Of a stretch of 64,000 nt of DNA, positions 35,706-44,292 are shown piece by piece. This DNA is from Gordonia sp. X0973 (GTDB lineage: Bacteria > Actinomycetota > Actinomycetes > Mycobacteriales > Mycobacteriaceae), in NCBI RefSeq assembly GCF_013348785.1, contig NZ_CP054691.1, positions 62,001 through 126,000 on the forward strand. The letters run 5' to 3'. Position 1 is the stretch's first letter; each line of letters begins with the position of its first letter. The notes under the pieces were generated by a model. That model saw nothing but the letters and a program-made list of their open reading frames with translations. It was not told the DNA's origin and did not search any database. The translations under genes were made by a program, and so were the position numbers.

Positions 35706-35776
35706 GCAAACCCGACAGTTCGCGACATCCCCGACCCCGTTTCAATGTCGGGGATGTCCTGAACAGTCGGGTTTGC
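35706..35776. repeat. Long imperfect palindrome, GCAAACCC hairpin copy 1
   Basis: Arms 35706-35735 and 35747-35776 are 30 bases each with three mismatches, around an 11-base loop. The ends read GCAAACCCGACAG and CAGTCGGGTTTGC. It lies between the secreted-protein stop and the CPBP protease start and could terminate the first transcript. A shorter hairpin with the same outer GCAAACCC is at 57109-57181. Confidence 0.8.
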
Positions 35777-36523
35777 GTGGTCAGCGATCCCCGGCAGCGC
35801 CGCGCGCTGTGGATCGAGCTGGCGATCGTCGGGGTGCTGACCTTCGGGATGTCGGCGTTGCTGGCCGCGCTGTCGTTGATCGAGGCGCAGCTGACCGGCG
35901 GGATCGGGCAGAAGAGCATCGCGCTGAACCCGTCGCTCTCGACGATCGGCTGGATCGACTTCACCCGCCAAACGCTTTCGGTCGTGCGGCTGTTCGGTAT
36001 CGCCGCGCTGGGCATCTACCTGTTGTGGCGCAGCGGTATCCGCTTGTCGACGGTGGGAATCCTCCGGCGCCCCGCGCCCCGCGACCTCCCGGTCGGCGTG
36101 GGATTGGCCGCTCTCATCGGACTCCCCGGCCTCGGCCTGGTCTATGTCGCGCACCTGCTCGGGCTGAACGGTTCACTGGTCGCCAGTGACGAGCACGGCC
36201 CGTGGTGGCAGATCCCGATCCTCGTCGCGATCGCCGTCGGCAACGCGGTCGCCGAGGAGATCGTCGTGGTCGGCTATCTGCTGGTCCGACTGCGCCAACT
36301 CGGCGTGCGCGACGGCGCGGCGCTCGCCTCCAGCGCGGTCCTGCGCGGCGCATACCACCTGTACCAGGGCCTCGGCGGCGGCCTCGGCAACATCGTCATG
36401 GGGATGGTCTTCGGCCGGTTCTATCAGCGCACCACGCGGCTGTGGCCGCTCGTCGTCGCGCACGCGATCATCGACACCGTCGCGTTCGTCGGCTACCTCT
36501 TCGTCGGCAACTGGTTCGGCTAG
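35777..36523 (+). CDS. CPBP-family intramembrane protease
   Basis: This is a polytopic membrane protein of about 248 residues with the CPBP motifs: NAVAEEIVVVGYLLVRL (paired Glu and Arg), RGAYHLYQGLGG (His), and VVAHAIIDTVAF (His and Asp). The family includes CAAX-prenyl proteases and bacteriocin self-immunity or maturation proteins. GTG 35777 directly abuts the hairpin and leaves a short tail before the first helix; the frame is open further upstream through the hairpin, but that would translate the palindrome. No partner peptide gene is seen. Confidence 0.8.
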   Translation: MVSDPRQRRALWIELAIVGVLTFGMSALLAALSLIEAQLTGGIGQKSIALNPSLSTIGWIDFTRQTLSVVRLFGIAALGIYLLWRSGIRLSTVGILRRPAPRDLPVGVGLAALIGLPGLGLVYVAHLLGLNGSLVASDEHGPWWQIPILVAIAVGNAVAEEIVVVGYLLVRLRQLGVRDGAALASSAVLRGAYHLYQGLGGGLGNIVMGMVFGRFYQRTTRLWPLVVAHAIIDTVAFVGYLFVGNWFG

Positions 36524-36533
36524 AACCAACGGA

Positions 36534-37016
36534 CTACTTCGCCGCCGGCACCACCACGACCACGAGCCCGCGGTCGGTGAGATCCTCGACGAGCGGCCGT
36601 CGGGTGAGCCGCGACAACAGCGCGGCGACCCCGTGCCGGTGCGCCCCGATCACGACCGTGTCGGCCCCCGACTTCGCGGCCACCGCCCCCAGCACGGCGG
36701 CGGCGCTTCCGCGGGCGCTGTAGTAGGTCCACCCGTAGGGGGTGTCGGCGAGTGCGCTGCGCACCCACTTCGCGTTGGCGTCGCTGATCGCCCTGGTCTG
36801 CTCCTCCCAGGTGGGGGAGTCCGGGTCGATGCCGAGGTCGGAGTCGTCGGCGATGTGGGCGACGTGGAGATGGGCGTGGGTGAGCGCGGCCAAGGCGAGG
36901 CCTTCGCGCAACGCGGCCCGCGCGGCCGGGGTGCGGTCCCAGCCGACGACGATGTCGGCGTCGGACGGCTTCGCGTCGGGGGTACCGGTGCTGTCGGAGA
37001 ACGAGTTCAGGTTCAC
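36534..37016 (-). CDS. Universal stress protein family protein
   Basis: The 160-residue protein is a single UspA domain: ADIVVGWDRTPAARAALREGLALAAL at the start and GADTVVIGAHRHGVAALLSR near the end. The ATP-binding Gly motif (G-x2-G-x9-G-S/T) is only partly kept because HRHG replaces it, so nucleotide binding is uncertain. It is 10 bases downstream of the second fluoride-channel gene on the same strand and could share the fluoride-responsive transcript. Confidence 0.82.
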   Translation of the reverse strand: MNLNSFSDSTGTPDAKPSDADIVVGWDRTPAARAALREGLALAALTHAHLHVAHIADDSDLGIDPDSPTWEEQTRAISDANAKWVRSALADTPYGWTYYSARGSAAAVLGAVAAKSGADTVVIGAHRHGVAALLSRLTRRPLVEDLTDRGLVVVVVPAAK

Positions 37017-37026
37017 GGTGACACTC

Positions 37027-37410
37027 CTAGATCCGGTGGATCGCCCACGCGACCCACATTCCGGCGGCGCATGCGAGCACGGTCAACACCCATGTTCCAA
37101 CAGCGTTGACGAGGGCGAGGGTGTTGTCGTCGCGCCTGGCGAGGGCGACGGTCTCAAAGCTCGCGGTGCTGAACGTCGTGAAGCCGCCGCAGAAGCCGGT
37201 GCCGGCGACCAACGACAAGGTCGACGGGGCGCCGGCGAAGACGACGAACCCGGTCACGAGTCCGAGCAGGGCCGAGCCGACGATGTTGATGAGGATCGTC
37301 GCGACGGGTAGCCGCGTCGTCACCCACGCCTTGAATTGTGCGTCGAAGACGTAGCGCGCCACCGCGCCGGCGCCGCCCGCGGCATAGGCGGCGATCGTCC
37401 AGCTGCTCAT
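37027..37410 (-). CDS. crcB: Fluoride channel Fluc/CrcB, second subunit
   Basis: The 127-residue protein has four helices and the family signature GTGFCGGFTTFSTASFE, with NIVGSALLG. It forms a dual-topology or paired channel that exports fluoride. The ATG at 37410 overlaps the stop of the other crcB gene by 4 bases (ATGA), as is usual for paired Fluc genes that work as heterodimers. Confidence 0.92.
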   Translation of the reverse strand: MSSWTIAAYAAGGAGAVARYVFDAQFKAWVTTRLPVATILINIVGSALLGLVTGFVVFAGAPSTLSLVAGTGFCGGFTTFSTASFETVALARRDDNTLALVNAVGTWVLTVLACAAGMWVAWAIHRI

Positions 37411-37889
37411 CGGGTCACCTCCGGATCGGAAGTATCGGGGTCGACGACGGTGGGTTCGCCCAGTGACCGGCGACTCGCCAGGCGCGCCCCGATGGCCAAT
37501 CCGGCGATCGTCCCGATCGCGCCGACGATCAGCGTCGCGGCGCCGTAGCCGAGGGCGATCGGGAAGTGGCCGTCGCGGATCAGATTCACCTGCTCGCCGG
37601 CGAAGGTGCTGTAGGTGGTGAAGCCGCCGCAGATGCCGGTGCCGCCGAACAGGCGCAGTCGGCGGCTCGCTTCTTCGGGCAACCGCGACGACGAGGCGAG
37701 GAACTCCAGCAGCGCGGCCAAGACGAGCGCGCCGGAGAAGTTCACCAGGAAGGTCGTCATCGGCCACTGGCCGGAGGCTGCCGGGAACGCCTGCTCGAGG
37801 TGTAGCCGTATCGCGGTGCCGATCATGCCGCCGACGAACACCAGCACCAAACCGGGCGCGTCACGCAGGACTGCGGGGGACAGGGGCAT
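37407..37889 (-). CDS. crcB: Fluoride channel Fluc/CrcB, first subunit
   Basis: The 160-residue protein has GGMIGTAIRLHLEQAFP, NFSGALVLAAL and the signature GTGICGGFTTYSTFAGE, all Fluc/CrcB marks. A tail of about 20 charged residues follows the last helix. ATG 37889 is preceded by AAAGGAA. A fluoride riboswitch lies in its leader, so both channel genes, and perhaps the stress protein, should be induced by fluoride. Confidence 0.93.
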   Translation of the reverse strand: MPLSPAVLRDAPGLVLVFVGGMIGTAIRLHLEQAFPAASGQWPMTTFLVNFSGALVLAALLEFLASSSRLPEEASRRLRLFGGTGICGGFTTYSTFAGEQVNLIRDGHFPIALGYGAATLIVGAIGTIAGLAIGARLASRRSLGEPTVVDPDTSDPEVTR

Positions 37890-37947
37890 CGGGCCGGTTC
37901 CTTTCGCGGTCGCGGGCGATGCCGCGCGCAGGCGGCATCGAACTGAA

Positions 37948-38010
37948 CCAGGAACTATCAGCCGTGTGGCGGTTCGGGCGACCGGCGCCCCGGCGAGATC
38001 CATCGCCGTG
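37948..38010 (-). promoter_or_regulatory. Fluoride riboswitch (crcB motif)
   Basis: The minus-strand leader of crcB contains GGCGATGGATCTCGCC, then AACCGCCACACGGCTGAT and AGTTCCTGG. This order and these conserved bases (GGCGAUGG...CGCC, AACCGCC, GGCUGAU, CCU) match the known fluoride-sensing crcB aptamer with its pseudoknot. It ends about 60 bases before the ATG at 37889; that space contains GATGCCGCCTGC and GCGCGCGGCATC, which can pair as an expression-platform hairpin. Confidence 0.85.
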
Positions 38011-38025
38011 TCCTTCAACGCAGCC

Positions 38026-38031
38026 AGTATA
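38026..38031 (-). promoter_or_regulatory. -10 box of the crcB operon
   Basis: TATACT on the minus strand lies 15 bases upstream of the riboswitch aptamer, a fitting distance for transcription to start just before it. Confidence 0.55.
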
Positions 38032-38041
38032 GGGCTAACCT

Positions 38042-39076
38042 GTGATCGTGCCCGCCATCGCCTATTTCGGACCCGCCGGAACCTTCACCGAAATGGCGAT
38101 GAATCGCCTCCTCGACGCCGGTGCGGGACCGTTGGCCGGATACGCCGAGGGGGGTCTGCAGGCCCAGCCGCTGTCCAGCCCCACGGCGGTCATCGCGGCG
38201 GTGCGGACCGGGGCCGTGGACTTCGGTTGCGTCCCGGTGGAGAGTTCGGTGGAGGGCTCGGTCCCGGCGACGATGGACGCGCTGGTCCCCGACGGGGACG
38301 GGCGGGTGCAGATTTTCGCCGAGACGACCCTGGACATCGCCTTCACCATTGCGGGGGCCGCGGGGACCGAAGCGCAGGATGTGCGCACGGTGGCGGCCTA
38401 CCCGGTCGCGCAGGCGCAGGTCCGCGACAGCGTCGCGAAGCTTTTCCCGAACGCGGGGTTCGTCCTCGCCTCGTCGAATGCGGCGGCGGCCGCCGACGTC
38501 GCCGCCGGCCGGGCCGATGCGGCGGTGACCACGCCGATCGCGGCGCAGGCACACGGATTGGTCCCGCTCGCCGAGGCGGTGGCCGACAGTGCAGAGGCGG
38601 TGACCAGGTTCGTCCTGCTGGGCCGCCCGGGGCCGCCGCCGGCGCCGACCGGCAACGACCGCACGTCGGTGATCCTCGACCTGGCGAACCGGCCGGGCAG
38701 CCTGCTCGCCGCCCTCGACGAGTTCGCCGCCCGCGGTATCGACCTGACGCGCATCGAGTCCCGCCCGCGCCGGTCGGGTGCGAGTACCGGTCCCGGCCTC
38801 GAGTACCGCTTCTACATCGACGTCACCGGCCACATCGACGACGCCGCCATCGGTGAGGCACTGCGGGCGCTGCACCGCAGTGTGGAGCAGGTGGTGTTTC
38901 TCGGGTCGTGGCCCGTCGACGGTGTCGGTGGGACGCCGCCGCCGGATCATCGTGAGAGCGAGGCTTGGTATGCCGCGCTGAGGTCCGGCGCCGGGAGCGA
39001 AGCGAGCGGGCCGAATCTGGCCGGCGCCGGGAGCGAAGCGAGCGGGCCGGGTCTAGACAGCCGAAAGGGCCGCTGA
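38042..39076 (+). CDS. pheA: Prephenate dehydratase
   Basis: The 344-residue enzyme has a catalytic dehydratase domain (residues 1-200: YFGPAGTFTEMA, CVPVESSVEGSVPATMDAL, and Thr188-Arg189-Phe190 of the TRF motif). An ACT domain follows with GSLLAALDEFAARGIDLTRIESRP, which senses phenylalanine. It makes phenylpyruvate for phenylalanine synthesis. The C terminus carries an odd extension with GAGSEASGP repeated twice, encoded by a 36-base direct repeat. GTG 38042 begins the protein. It shares one base with the next gene (TGATG). Confidence 0.93.
   Translation: MIVPAIAYFGPAGTFTEMAMNRLLDAGAGPLAGYAEGGLQAQPLSSPTAVIAAVRTGAVDFGCVPVESSVEGSVPATMDALVPDGDGRVQIFAETTLDIAFTIAGAAGTEAQDVRTVAAYPVAQAQVRDSVAKLFPNAGFVLASSNAAAAADVAAGRADAAVTTPIAAQAHGLVPLAEAVADSAEAVTRFVLLGRPGPPPAPTGNDRTSVILDLANRPGSLLAALDEFAARGIDLTRIESRPRRSGASTGPGLEYRFYIDVTGHIDDAAIGEALRALHRSVEQVVFLGSWPVDGVGGTPPPDHRESEAWYAALRSGAGSEASGPNLAGAGSEASGPGLDSRKGR
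38985..39056 (+). repeat. 36-base direct repeat inside the 3' end of pheA
   Basis: Two copies of a 36-base unit begin at 38985 and 39021; the first 29 bases are identical (CCGGCGCCGGGAGCGAAG, then CGAGCGGGCCG). Each unit adds 12 codons after the ACT domain. The GAGCGAAGCGAGCG heart reads nearly the same when repeated, like an invading short element. Confidence 0.85.
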
Positions 39077-39750
39077 TGCCGCGCCTGTACCTGGTCCGCC
39101 ACGGCGAGACCACGTCGAACGTGATGCGCCGGATCGACACCGCGCTGCCCGGCGCCCAGCTCACCGACTTCGGTGTGCGCCAGGCGGCACGGTTCGCCTT
39201 GGATCGGCCCGACGTCGCGGAGCGGTCGCCGGTGTTGCTCAGCTCGGTGGCCCGGCGCGCGCAGCAGACCGCCGAGGTGATCGGGGGCCTCTGGGGGATC
39301 GACCCGGTCGTCACCGAGGGCATCCACGAGGTCCAGGTCGGCGATCTGGAGGATCGCAACGACGACGAGGCCTACAAGCTGTTCGGCGGTGTGGTGGAGA
39401 AGTGGCACCACGGGGAGAGCTCGGTGGAGCTGCCCGGCGGCGAATCCCTCGACGCGGTGCTGGCCCGCTACCTCCCGGTGATCGACGAGGTGGCCCGCTC
39501 GTACCTGGCCGGGCCCGACGGGCGCGACGTCTACGTCGTCAGCCACGGTGCGGCCATCCGCCTGATCGCCGCGCGCCTGGCCGCCGTCGACCCCGCTTTC
39601 GCCCTGCGCAACCATCTGCCCAACACCGGGCTGGTCGAACTCAGCTATGAGCCCGACACCGCCGATCAGCGGTGGGCCGCACACCGATGGGGTGGAAGCA
39701 CCGCCCCGTTCGACACCGACGAGGACGGCGACGACACCCCGATGGGATAG
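39076..39750 (+). CDS. Histidine phosphatase / phosphoglycerate mutase-like protein
   Basis: The 224-residue protein has the LVRHGETTSN motif with the catalytic His and VVSHGAAIRL with the second His, plus LSSVARRAQQTAEVI. It belongs to the histidine phosphatase superfamily and holds the place of Rv3837c next to pheA. Substrate is unknown; most such relatives are broad phosphatases rather than glycolytic mutases. The start shares a base with the pheA stop, so they are co-translated. Confidence 0.88.
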   Translation: MPRLYLVRHGETTSNVMRRIDTALPGAQLTDFGVRQAARFALDRPDVAERSPVLLSSVARRAQQTAEVIGGLWGIDPVVTEGIHEVQVGDLEDRNDDEAYKLFGGVVEKWHHGESSVELPGGESLDAVLARYLPVIDEVARSYLAGPDGRDVYVVSHGAAIRLIAARLAAVDPAFALRNHLPNTGLVELSYEPDTADQRWAAHRWGGSTAPFDTDEDGDDTPMG

Positions 39751-39754
39751 TCCG

Positions 39755-40099
39755 CTACGCCCAGCCGTGGGCGTGGAGCCACTCGTCGTCGATGCCGAAG
39801 TGATGCGCTATTTCGTGGATGACGGTGATCCGGACCTGTTCGCGCACCTCGTCGTCGGTGGAGCAGATCGCGAGGATCGAGTCGCGGTAGATCGTGATGG
39901 TGTCCGGCAGGAATCCGCCGTATTCGCTGGTGCGCTGGGTGAGGGCCACGCCCTCGTAGAGGCCGAGGATATGTGGCGACTGCGGGTGCGCCGGCTCGAC
40001 GAGGATGACGACGTTGGACATCTCCCTGGTCAGCTCTTCGGGGATCTCGTCGAGTGCGTCCGACACCAGCTCGTCGAAAGCCTTGTCGCTGATCCGCAC
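39755..40099 (-). CDS. Zincin-like small metallopeptidase family protein
   Basis: The 114-residue protein has the zinc motif HEIAHHFGI (His95, Glu96, His99) and family segments FDELVSDALDEIPEEL and LGLYEGVALTQRT. It is the counterpart of Rv3836. The family is a minimal metallopeptidase fold whose activity is not proved. It begins 1 base after the septum-formation gene stop on the same strand, and converges on the phosphatase gene. Confidence 0.88.
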   Translation of the reverse strand: MRISDKAFDELVSDALDEIPEELTREMSNVVILVEPAHPQSPHILGLYEGVALTQRTSEYGGFLPDTITIYRDSILAICSTDDEVREQVRITVIHEIAHHFGIDDEWLHAHGWA

Positions 40100-40100
40100 G

Positions 40101-41234
40101 TCAGCCGACCGGAGCGGGCACTTCGGCCGGGTTCGGCGCGATGCCGCCGGGCATCGGCACCGGCGTCGGGAGTGCGCGCCCGGGCGGTGCGGGTGGCGGC
40201 GGAGTGGGGATCTTCCCGTTGATCAGGAGCTGCTTGCGGGCGTCGCCGACCAGCGTCGCGAATCCGCCCTTGAACGGCAGTCCGATGTAGCAGACCGCCT
40301 TGCGGCTGCCGGCCAGCCAGCCGATCTCCGAGACCGTCGACCACTGCACGTTGAGCGTGGTCTTCTCGAACTCGCGCTTACCCCCCATGAACCGATGCGC
40401 CTGCACCGGGCAGATCGGGGTGAGGAATTTGTTCTGCTCGTCGATTCCCGGCCACGGCCGTCCCGAGGTGCGGGCGCCGAAACGCGCCGACATGTCGATG
40501 ATGCCGGTGGTCTGGAAGGCGTGCGGCTCGGCACAGTTGACCGGGAAGGTCGGCTGGCGGGTGGCGGGGTCGATGCCGATGCAGGTGCCCGGCGCCCACG
40601 ACTGCGACTGGTCGAGGTCGGCGACCCGGCCGGTGACCTCCATCGCGGTGCCGCCGGTGCCCTTCTCGACGAGGCCGCAGCGCAGGTCGCGCTGACCGCG
40701 GTCCCACTGCGCCTCGGACGGGTACATCAGGTTCGGCACGAAGCGGCCCTGCGGGTCGAAACGGCCCTTGAGGTAGCCGCTGATCAGGACTGGGCATTGC
40801 TCGACGCGGATCGTGGCGAAGCGGTCGGGACCGGGCCACTTCGCGGTGGGGGAGAACTCGCCGCCGGGCAGGACGGCGCCGTCGACGGCGGCGGCCACCT
40901 CGAAGCGGTGCGGTTCGCCGCAATCGACCTTGCTGGGCGAGCCGGGTTGGCCCTCGGGCCATTGCAGGCAGTCGCCGGTGACGGACCGGGTGAACGCGTC
41001 CTGGGCCACCCGGTCGCCGACGCCGATCTTGGTGACCCCGACGCGCCCGGAGCTGTCGCCGACCCCGGTGAGGACGGCGGTGGCGGCGATGGCGACGGCG
41101 CCGACGACTCCGGCGGACAGCATGACGCGCAGCGGGTGCGTGGCAAGGGCCGAACGCCACCGGGCCAAGCGGCCGGGCGCGGCGCTCTCGTCGGGCGGCG
41201 TGATCTCGTCGTCGGAAGTCATCCCCTCCATCAT
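40101..41234 (-). CDS. Membrane-anchored septum-formation domain protein (Rv3835-like)
   Basis: The 377-residue protein has a cytoplasmic N terminus, one helix ([18 protein letters not shown]) and an external part. That part holds two copies of a Cys-containing motif of the septum-formation family: DCLQWPEG...[11 protein letters not shown] and [26 protein letters not shown] Pro-rich tail ends it. It is next to serS in divergent orientation as in M. tuberculosis. Role in division is implied only by the family name. Confidence 0.82.
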   Translation of the reverse strand: MMEGMTSDDEITPPDESAAPGRLARWRSALATHPLRVMLSAGVVGAVAIAATAVLTGVGDSSGRVGVTKIGVGDRVAQDAFTRSVTGDCLQWPEGQPGSPSKVDCGEPHRFEVAAAVDGAVLPGGEFSPTAKWPGPDRFATIRVEQCPVLISGYLKGRFDPQGRFVPNLMYPSEAQWDRGQRDLRCGLVEKGTGGTAMEVTGRVADLDQSQSWAPGTCIGIDPATRQPTFPVNCAEPHAFQTTGIIDMSARFGARTSGRPWPGIDEQNKFLTPICPVQAHRFMGGKREFEKTTLNVQWSTVSEIGWLAGSRKAVCYIGLPFKGGFATLVGDARKQLLINGKIPTPPPPAPPGRALPTPVPMPGGIAPNPAEVPAPVG

Positions 41235-41255
41235 GCCCGTTAAAGATCACATGGG

Positions 41256-41261
41256 TAGGCT
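41256..41261 (+). promoter_or_regulatory. -10 box of serS (leaderless)
   Basis: TAGGCT ends seven bases before GTG 41269. Confidence 0.5.
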
Positions 41262-41268
41262 CTGGGAG

Positions 41269-42525
41269 GTGATCGACCTCAAGACTCTTCGCGACGAGCC
41301 GGAATCGGTCCGCGAATCGCAACGCATCCGAGGCGAAGATCCCGCCCTCGTCGACCGTGCGCTCGACGCGGACACCCGTCGTCGTGAGGCTATTGTCCTC
41401 GCCGACAACCTGCGTGCCGAGCAGAAGACCCTCGGCAAGGAGGTCGGCAAGGCGAGTGGCGACGAGAAGGCGGCGCTGCTGGCCCGGGGCAAGGAGCTGT
41501 CCGAGAAGGTGAAGGCCGCCGTCGCCGCCCAGAAGGAGGCCGACGAGCAGAGCGCCGCCGCCTACCGGGCGATCTCCAACATCGTCGAAGGCGCCCCCGC
41601 CGGCGGCGAGGACGATTTCGTGCTGCTGGAGACGGTGCGCGAGCCGCGGGCGATCGCCGATCCAAAGGACCATCTCGAGCTCGGCGAGTCGCTGGGCCTC
41701 ATCGACATGGAACGCGGCGCCAAGGTGTCCGGGTCGCGCTTCTACTTCCTCACCGGCAACGGGGCGCTGCTGCAACTCGGGCTGCTCAATCTGGCCGCGC
41801 GCAAGGCCATCTCGCACGGCTTCGAGCTGATGATCCCGCCGGTGCTGGTGCGCCCGGAGATCATGGGCGGCACCGGCTTCCTCGGCGCGCACTCCGACGA
41901 GGTGTATCACCTGCAGGACGACGACCTGTACCTCGTCGGCACCTCGGAGGTCCCGCTCGCGGGCTATCACAGCGACGAGATCCTCGACCTCTCCGACGGC
42001 CCGAAGCGCTATGCCGGGTGGTCGAGCTGTTTCCGGCGCGAAGCCGGCAGCTACGGCAAGGACACCCGCGGCATCATCCGGGTCCACCAGTTCGACAAGG
42101 TGGAGGGCTTCGTCTACTGCCGCCCCGAGGATGCCGAGGCGGAGCACCAGCGGTTGCTCGGCTGGGAGCGCGAGATGCTCGACGCGATCGACGTGCCCTA
42201 CCGCGTCATCGACATCGCCGGCGGCGACCTGGGCAGCTCGGCGGCTCGCAAGTTCGACTGCGAGGCATGGGTTCCGACGCAGAACGCCTACCGCGAGCTG
42301 ACCTCCACGTCGAACTGCACGACCTTCCAGGCGCGGCGGCTCTCCATCCGCTACCGCGACGAGAACGGTAAGCCGCAGATCGCCGCGACGCTCAACGGCA
42401 CCCTCGCGACGACGCGGTGGATCGTCGCGATCCTGGAGAACCACCAGCAGCCCGACGGCTCGGTCGTGCTGCCGCCCGAGCTGGCCGCCGCCGTCGGTGT
42501 CGACGTGCTGGAGCCGAAGAAGTGA
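41269..42525 (+). CDS. serS: Seryl-tRNA synthetase
   Basis: The 418-residue enzyme starts [18 protein letters not shown] and has the N-terminal coiled-coil arm (residues about 30-105) that grips the long variable arm of tRNA-Ser. The class II core follows: [16 protein letters not shown], motif 2 [20 protein letters not shown], motif 3 [19 protein letters not shown] 41269 gives the usual length; ATG 41251 would add six residues. TAGGCT seven bases before the GTG suggests a leaderless message. It is coupled to the next gene by a GTGA overlap. Confidence 0.95.
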   Translation: MIDLKTLRDEPESVRESQRIRGEDPALVDRALDADTRRREAIVLADNLRAEQKTLGKEVGKASGDEKAALLARGKELSEKVKAAVAAQKEADEQSAAAYRAISNIVEGAPAGGEDDFVLLETVREPRAIADPKDHLELGESLGLIDMERGAKVSGSRFYFLTGNGALLQLGLLNLAARKAISHGFELMIPPVLVRPEIMGGTGFLGAHSDEVYHLQDDDLYLVGTSEVPLAGYHSDEILDLSDGPKRYAGWSSCFRREAGSYGKDTRGIIRVHQFDKVEGFVYCRPEDAEAEHQRLLGWEREMLDAIDVPYRVIDIAGGDLGSSAARKFDCEAWVPTQNAYRELTSTSNCTTFQARRLSIRYRDENGKPQIAATLNGTLATTRWIVAILENHQQPDGSVVLPPELAAAVGVDVLEPKK

Positions 42526-43058
42526 AGCCCCGCGCCGCCGCGCTGCTCGCAGCCGTCGCGGCGCTGATCGCCGCGGTCATGACCGCGCTGCCGTGGGTTT
42601 CGCTGGAATCGGCGGGGCTGCCGATGAGCTGGGCCGGTCTCGGCTTCTACTACGGCGAATATCTGATGCCGTCGGTGCCGTCGATCGTCCCCCTCGGCTG
42701 GGCCGTGGTGTTCGTCGCCTTCGAGGCCTTCGTCGCGCTGGGGGTCGCGCTCTTCTCCGGTCCCGCGCAGGCGCAGCTGCGTCGGTGGCTCTTCCTCGGC
42801 CTGGCCGGTCTCGCGGCGGCTGTCGCGGTGGTGCTCGTCGTCGCCGTCCTGGTACCGCAGATGCTGTACGGCGACATGCCCGGCCACCTCGCCGACGCGG
42901 TCGGCGGGATCGAGCGGTCGGAGGTCCACATGGGCCGCGACGTGTTGAAGGTCCCGGCGATCCTCGGCACTGCGTTCTGGCTCCTGGTGTGCAGCGGCGT
43001 GGCGCTACTCGGGTTCCGTGCGCATGCGGAACGGGGCGAACAGTGGGAATCGGCCTAG
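42522..43058 (+). CDS. Four-helix membrane protein of unknown function
   Basis: The 178-residue protein has four hydrophobic helices (residues about 5-28, 58-80, 92-112, 142-162) with a short extracytoplasmic loop [16 protein letters not shown]. No family is recognised with confidence. It begins within the serS stop (GTGA) and its end overlaps the next membrane-protein gene by 16 bases, so all three are likely one transcript. Confidence 0.72.
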   Translation: MKPRAAALLAAVAALIAAVMTALPWVSLESAGLPMSWAGLGFYYGEYLMPSVPSIVPLGWAVVFVAFEAFVALGVALFSGPAQAQLRRWLFLGLAGLAAAVAVVLVVAVLVPQMLYGDMPGHLADAVGGIERSEVHMGRDVLKVPAILGTAFWLLVCSGVALLGFRAHAERGEQWESA

Positions 43059-43906
43059 CCGCGGCGATCGTCGCGGCGCTGGGCTACGGCCTGGCGTCGG
43101 TGCTGCAGGCCCGGGCCGCGGGCGATCAGCGCCCCGACGACGGCGGCACCCCGTCGTTGCGCTCCACCCTCACGACGATGACCAGCGCCCTGTTCATCGT
43201 CGGATTGTGCCTGGACACGGTCGGGTTCGCCGCCAACCTCGTGGCCGACCGCAACCTCGCGCTGTTCCTCGCGCAGCCGATCATCGCGTCGAACCTGGTG
43301 GTCACCGCCATCGCCGCGTCGCTGCTGCTGGGGGTGCACCTCTCGGGCCGCGACCGCGCGGCGATCGGCGCGGTCGTGCTGGCGTTGATCGCCCTCGGCT
43401 TCGCCGCCGGTACGCAGGGCGGGCCGACCTCCGGCTGGGCCGGGAGCCATCACGCGTTGGTCCACTGGGGTCTGCTGGTGATCGCGCTGGCCGTCCTGGG
43501 CGGTGGTCTGCTGTTGCTGCGCGTCGCGTCGGGGGCGACGGTGGCCGGCGTCGCCGGACTGTTGGCCGGTTCCCTGTTCGGGGTGATGGCGGTGGCGGTG
43601 CGCGTTGCCGACGGCGTCGAACCCTTCCACCTGACGTCGTTGCTGGCCGATCCGGCCGCCTACACCGTCGCCGTCGCGGGTGCAGGCGGTTTCTACCTGT
43701 TCACCGTCGCGTTGCAGACGGGTTCGGTGAACGCGGCCGCTGCCGCGCTGGTCGTCGGCGAGACGGTGATCCCCGGCGTCGTCGGCTTGGCGCTTCTCGG
43801 CGACACGGTTCGCCACGGGTGGTGGCCGGTAGCCGGCGTCGCCTTCGTCGTCGCGGTCGCCGGTGCGGTCCTCATCTCGCAATCGGATGCGACGCAGTTG
43901 GAGTAG
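43043..43906 (+). CDS. DMT/EamA-like multi-helix transporter
   Basis: The 287-residue protein has about nine or ten helices in a duplicated arrangement typical of drug/metabolite transporter-like proteins. Segments include AAALVVGETVIPGVVGLALLG and NLVADRNLALFLAQPIIASN, which recall actinobacterial EamA/NIPA-type relatives. The GTG start lies inside the previous gene. The transported compound is unknown. Confidence 0.7.
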   Translation: MGIGLAAAIVAALGYGLASVLQARAAGDQRPDDGGTPSLRSTLTTMTSALFIVGLCLDTVGFAANLVADRNLALFLAQPIIASNLVVTAIAASLLLGVHLSGRDRAAIGAVVLALIALGFAAGTQGGPTSGWAGSHHALVHWGLLVIALAVLGGGLLLLRVASGATVAGVAGLLAGSLFGVMAVAVRVADGVEPFHLTSLLADPAAYTVAVAGAGGFYLFTVALQTGSVNAAAAALVVGETVIPGVVGLALLGDTVRHGWWPVAGVAFVVAVAGAVLISQSDATQLE

Positions 43907-43920
43907 GCGAGCCGCTGCGC

Positions 43921-43960
43921 AAAAGTAGGTTCGACTTTCTATAAAGTCGGTTACACTTTT
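43921..43960 (+). promoter_or_regulatory. 40-base palindromic operator of the toxin-antitoxin-like pair
   Basis: The sequence is symmetric about 43940/43941: 14 of 20 half-site positions match, including AAAAGT outer ends and CGACTTT inner arms. It is A/T-rich in a G/C-rich region and ends three bases before the GTG at 43964, overlapping the promoter. Such sites are typical targets of ribbon-helix-helix antitoxins. Confidence 0.65.
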
Positions 43961-43963
43961 GGT

Positions 43964-44266
43964 GTGCGGATCGAGATCAGGCCCAGCGCGCGGCGGCACG
44001 GGATTACCGACGACGAGATCCGCACGGTCGTCGAGTACCCCGGCTTGCGCATGTCCGTCGCTTCGCGCAAGTCTCCCGACGCCCACCCCGAGCTGTTCAT
44101 CGGTCAGGCCGCGGCCAACGAGCCTTACCTGGAGGTTGCCGCCGAAGTCATCGACCGTACGACGGAGGTCTTCCACGCGACGATGCTGCGACAGTCCACC
44201 GTCACCAGCACCGGGATCGCCGAGTACCTCGACCCCGCCCACATCACCCGAACTCAGCGCCGGTGA
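43964..44266 (+). CDS. Probable toxin of a toxin-antitoxin-like pair
   Basis: The 100-residue protein starts MRIEIRPSARRHGITDDEIR and has YLEVAAEVIDRTTEVFHATML. The basic start, His-Gly turn and central beta strands resemble small RelE/BrnT-like ribonuclease toxins found upstream of ribbon-helix-helix genes. No catalytic set is certain. It is followed after 26 bases by the RHH gene; toxin-first order is also used by BrnT-BrnA. A palindromic operator lies just upstream. Confidence 0.65.
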   Translation: MRIEIRPSARRHGITDDEIRTVVEYPGLRMSVASRKSPDAHPELFIGQAAANEPYLEVAAEVIDRTTEVFHATMLRQSTVTSTGIAEYLDPAHITRTQRR

Positions 44267-44292
44267 GCAGCGCACCATGAAGGAGGATCACC

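Noticed and set aside
35696..36523. Upstream ATG/GTG start for the CPBP protease including the palindrome
   Set aside because: It would translate the 71-base hairpin. The GTG at 35777 gives a normal N terminus just before the first helix.
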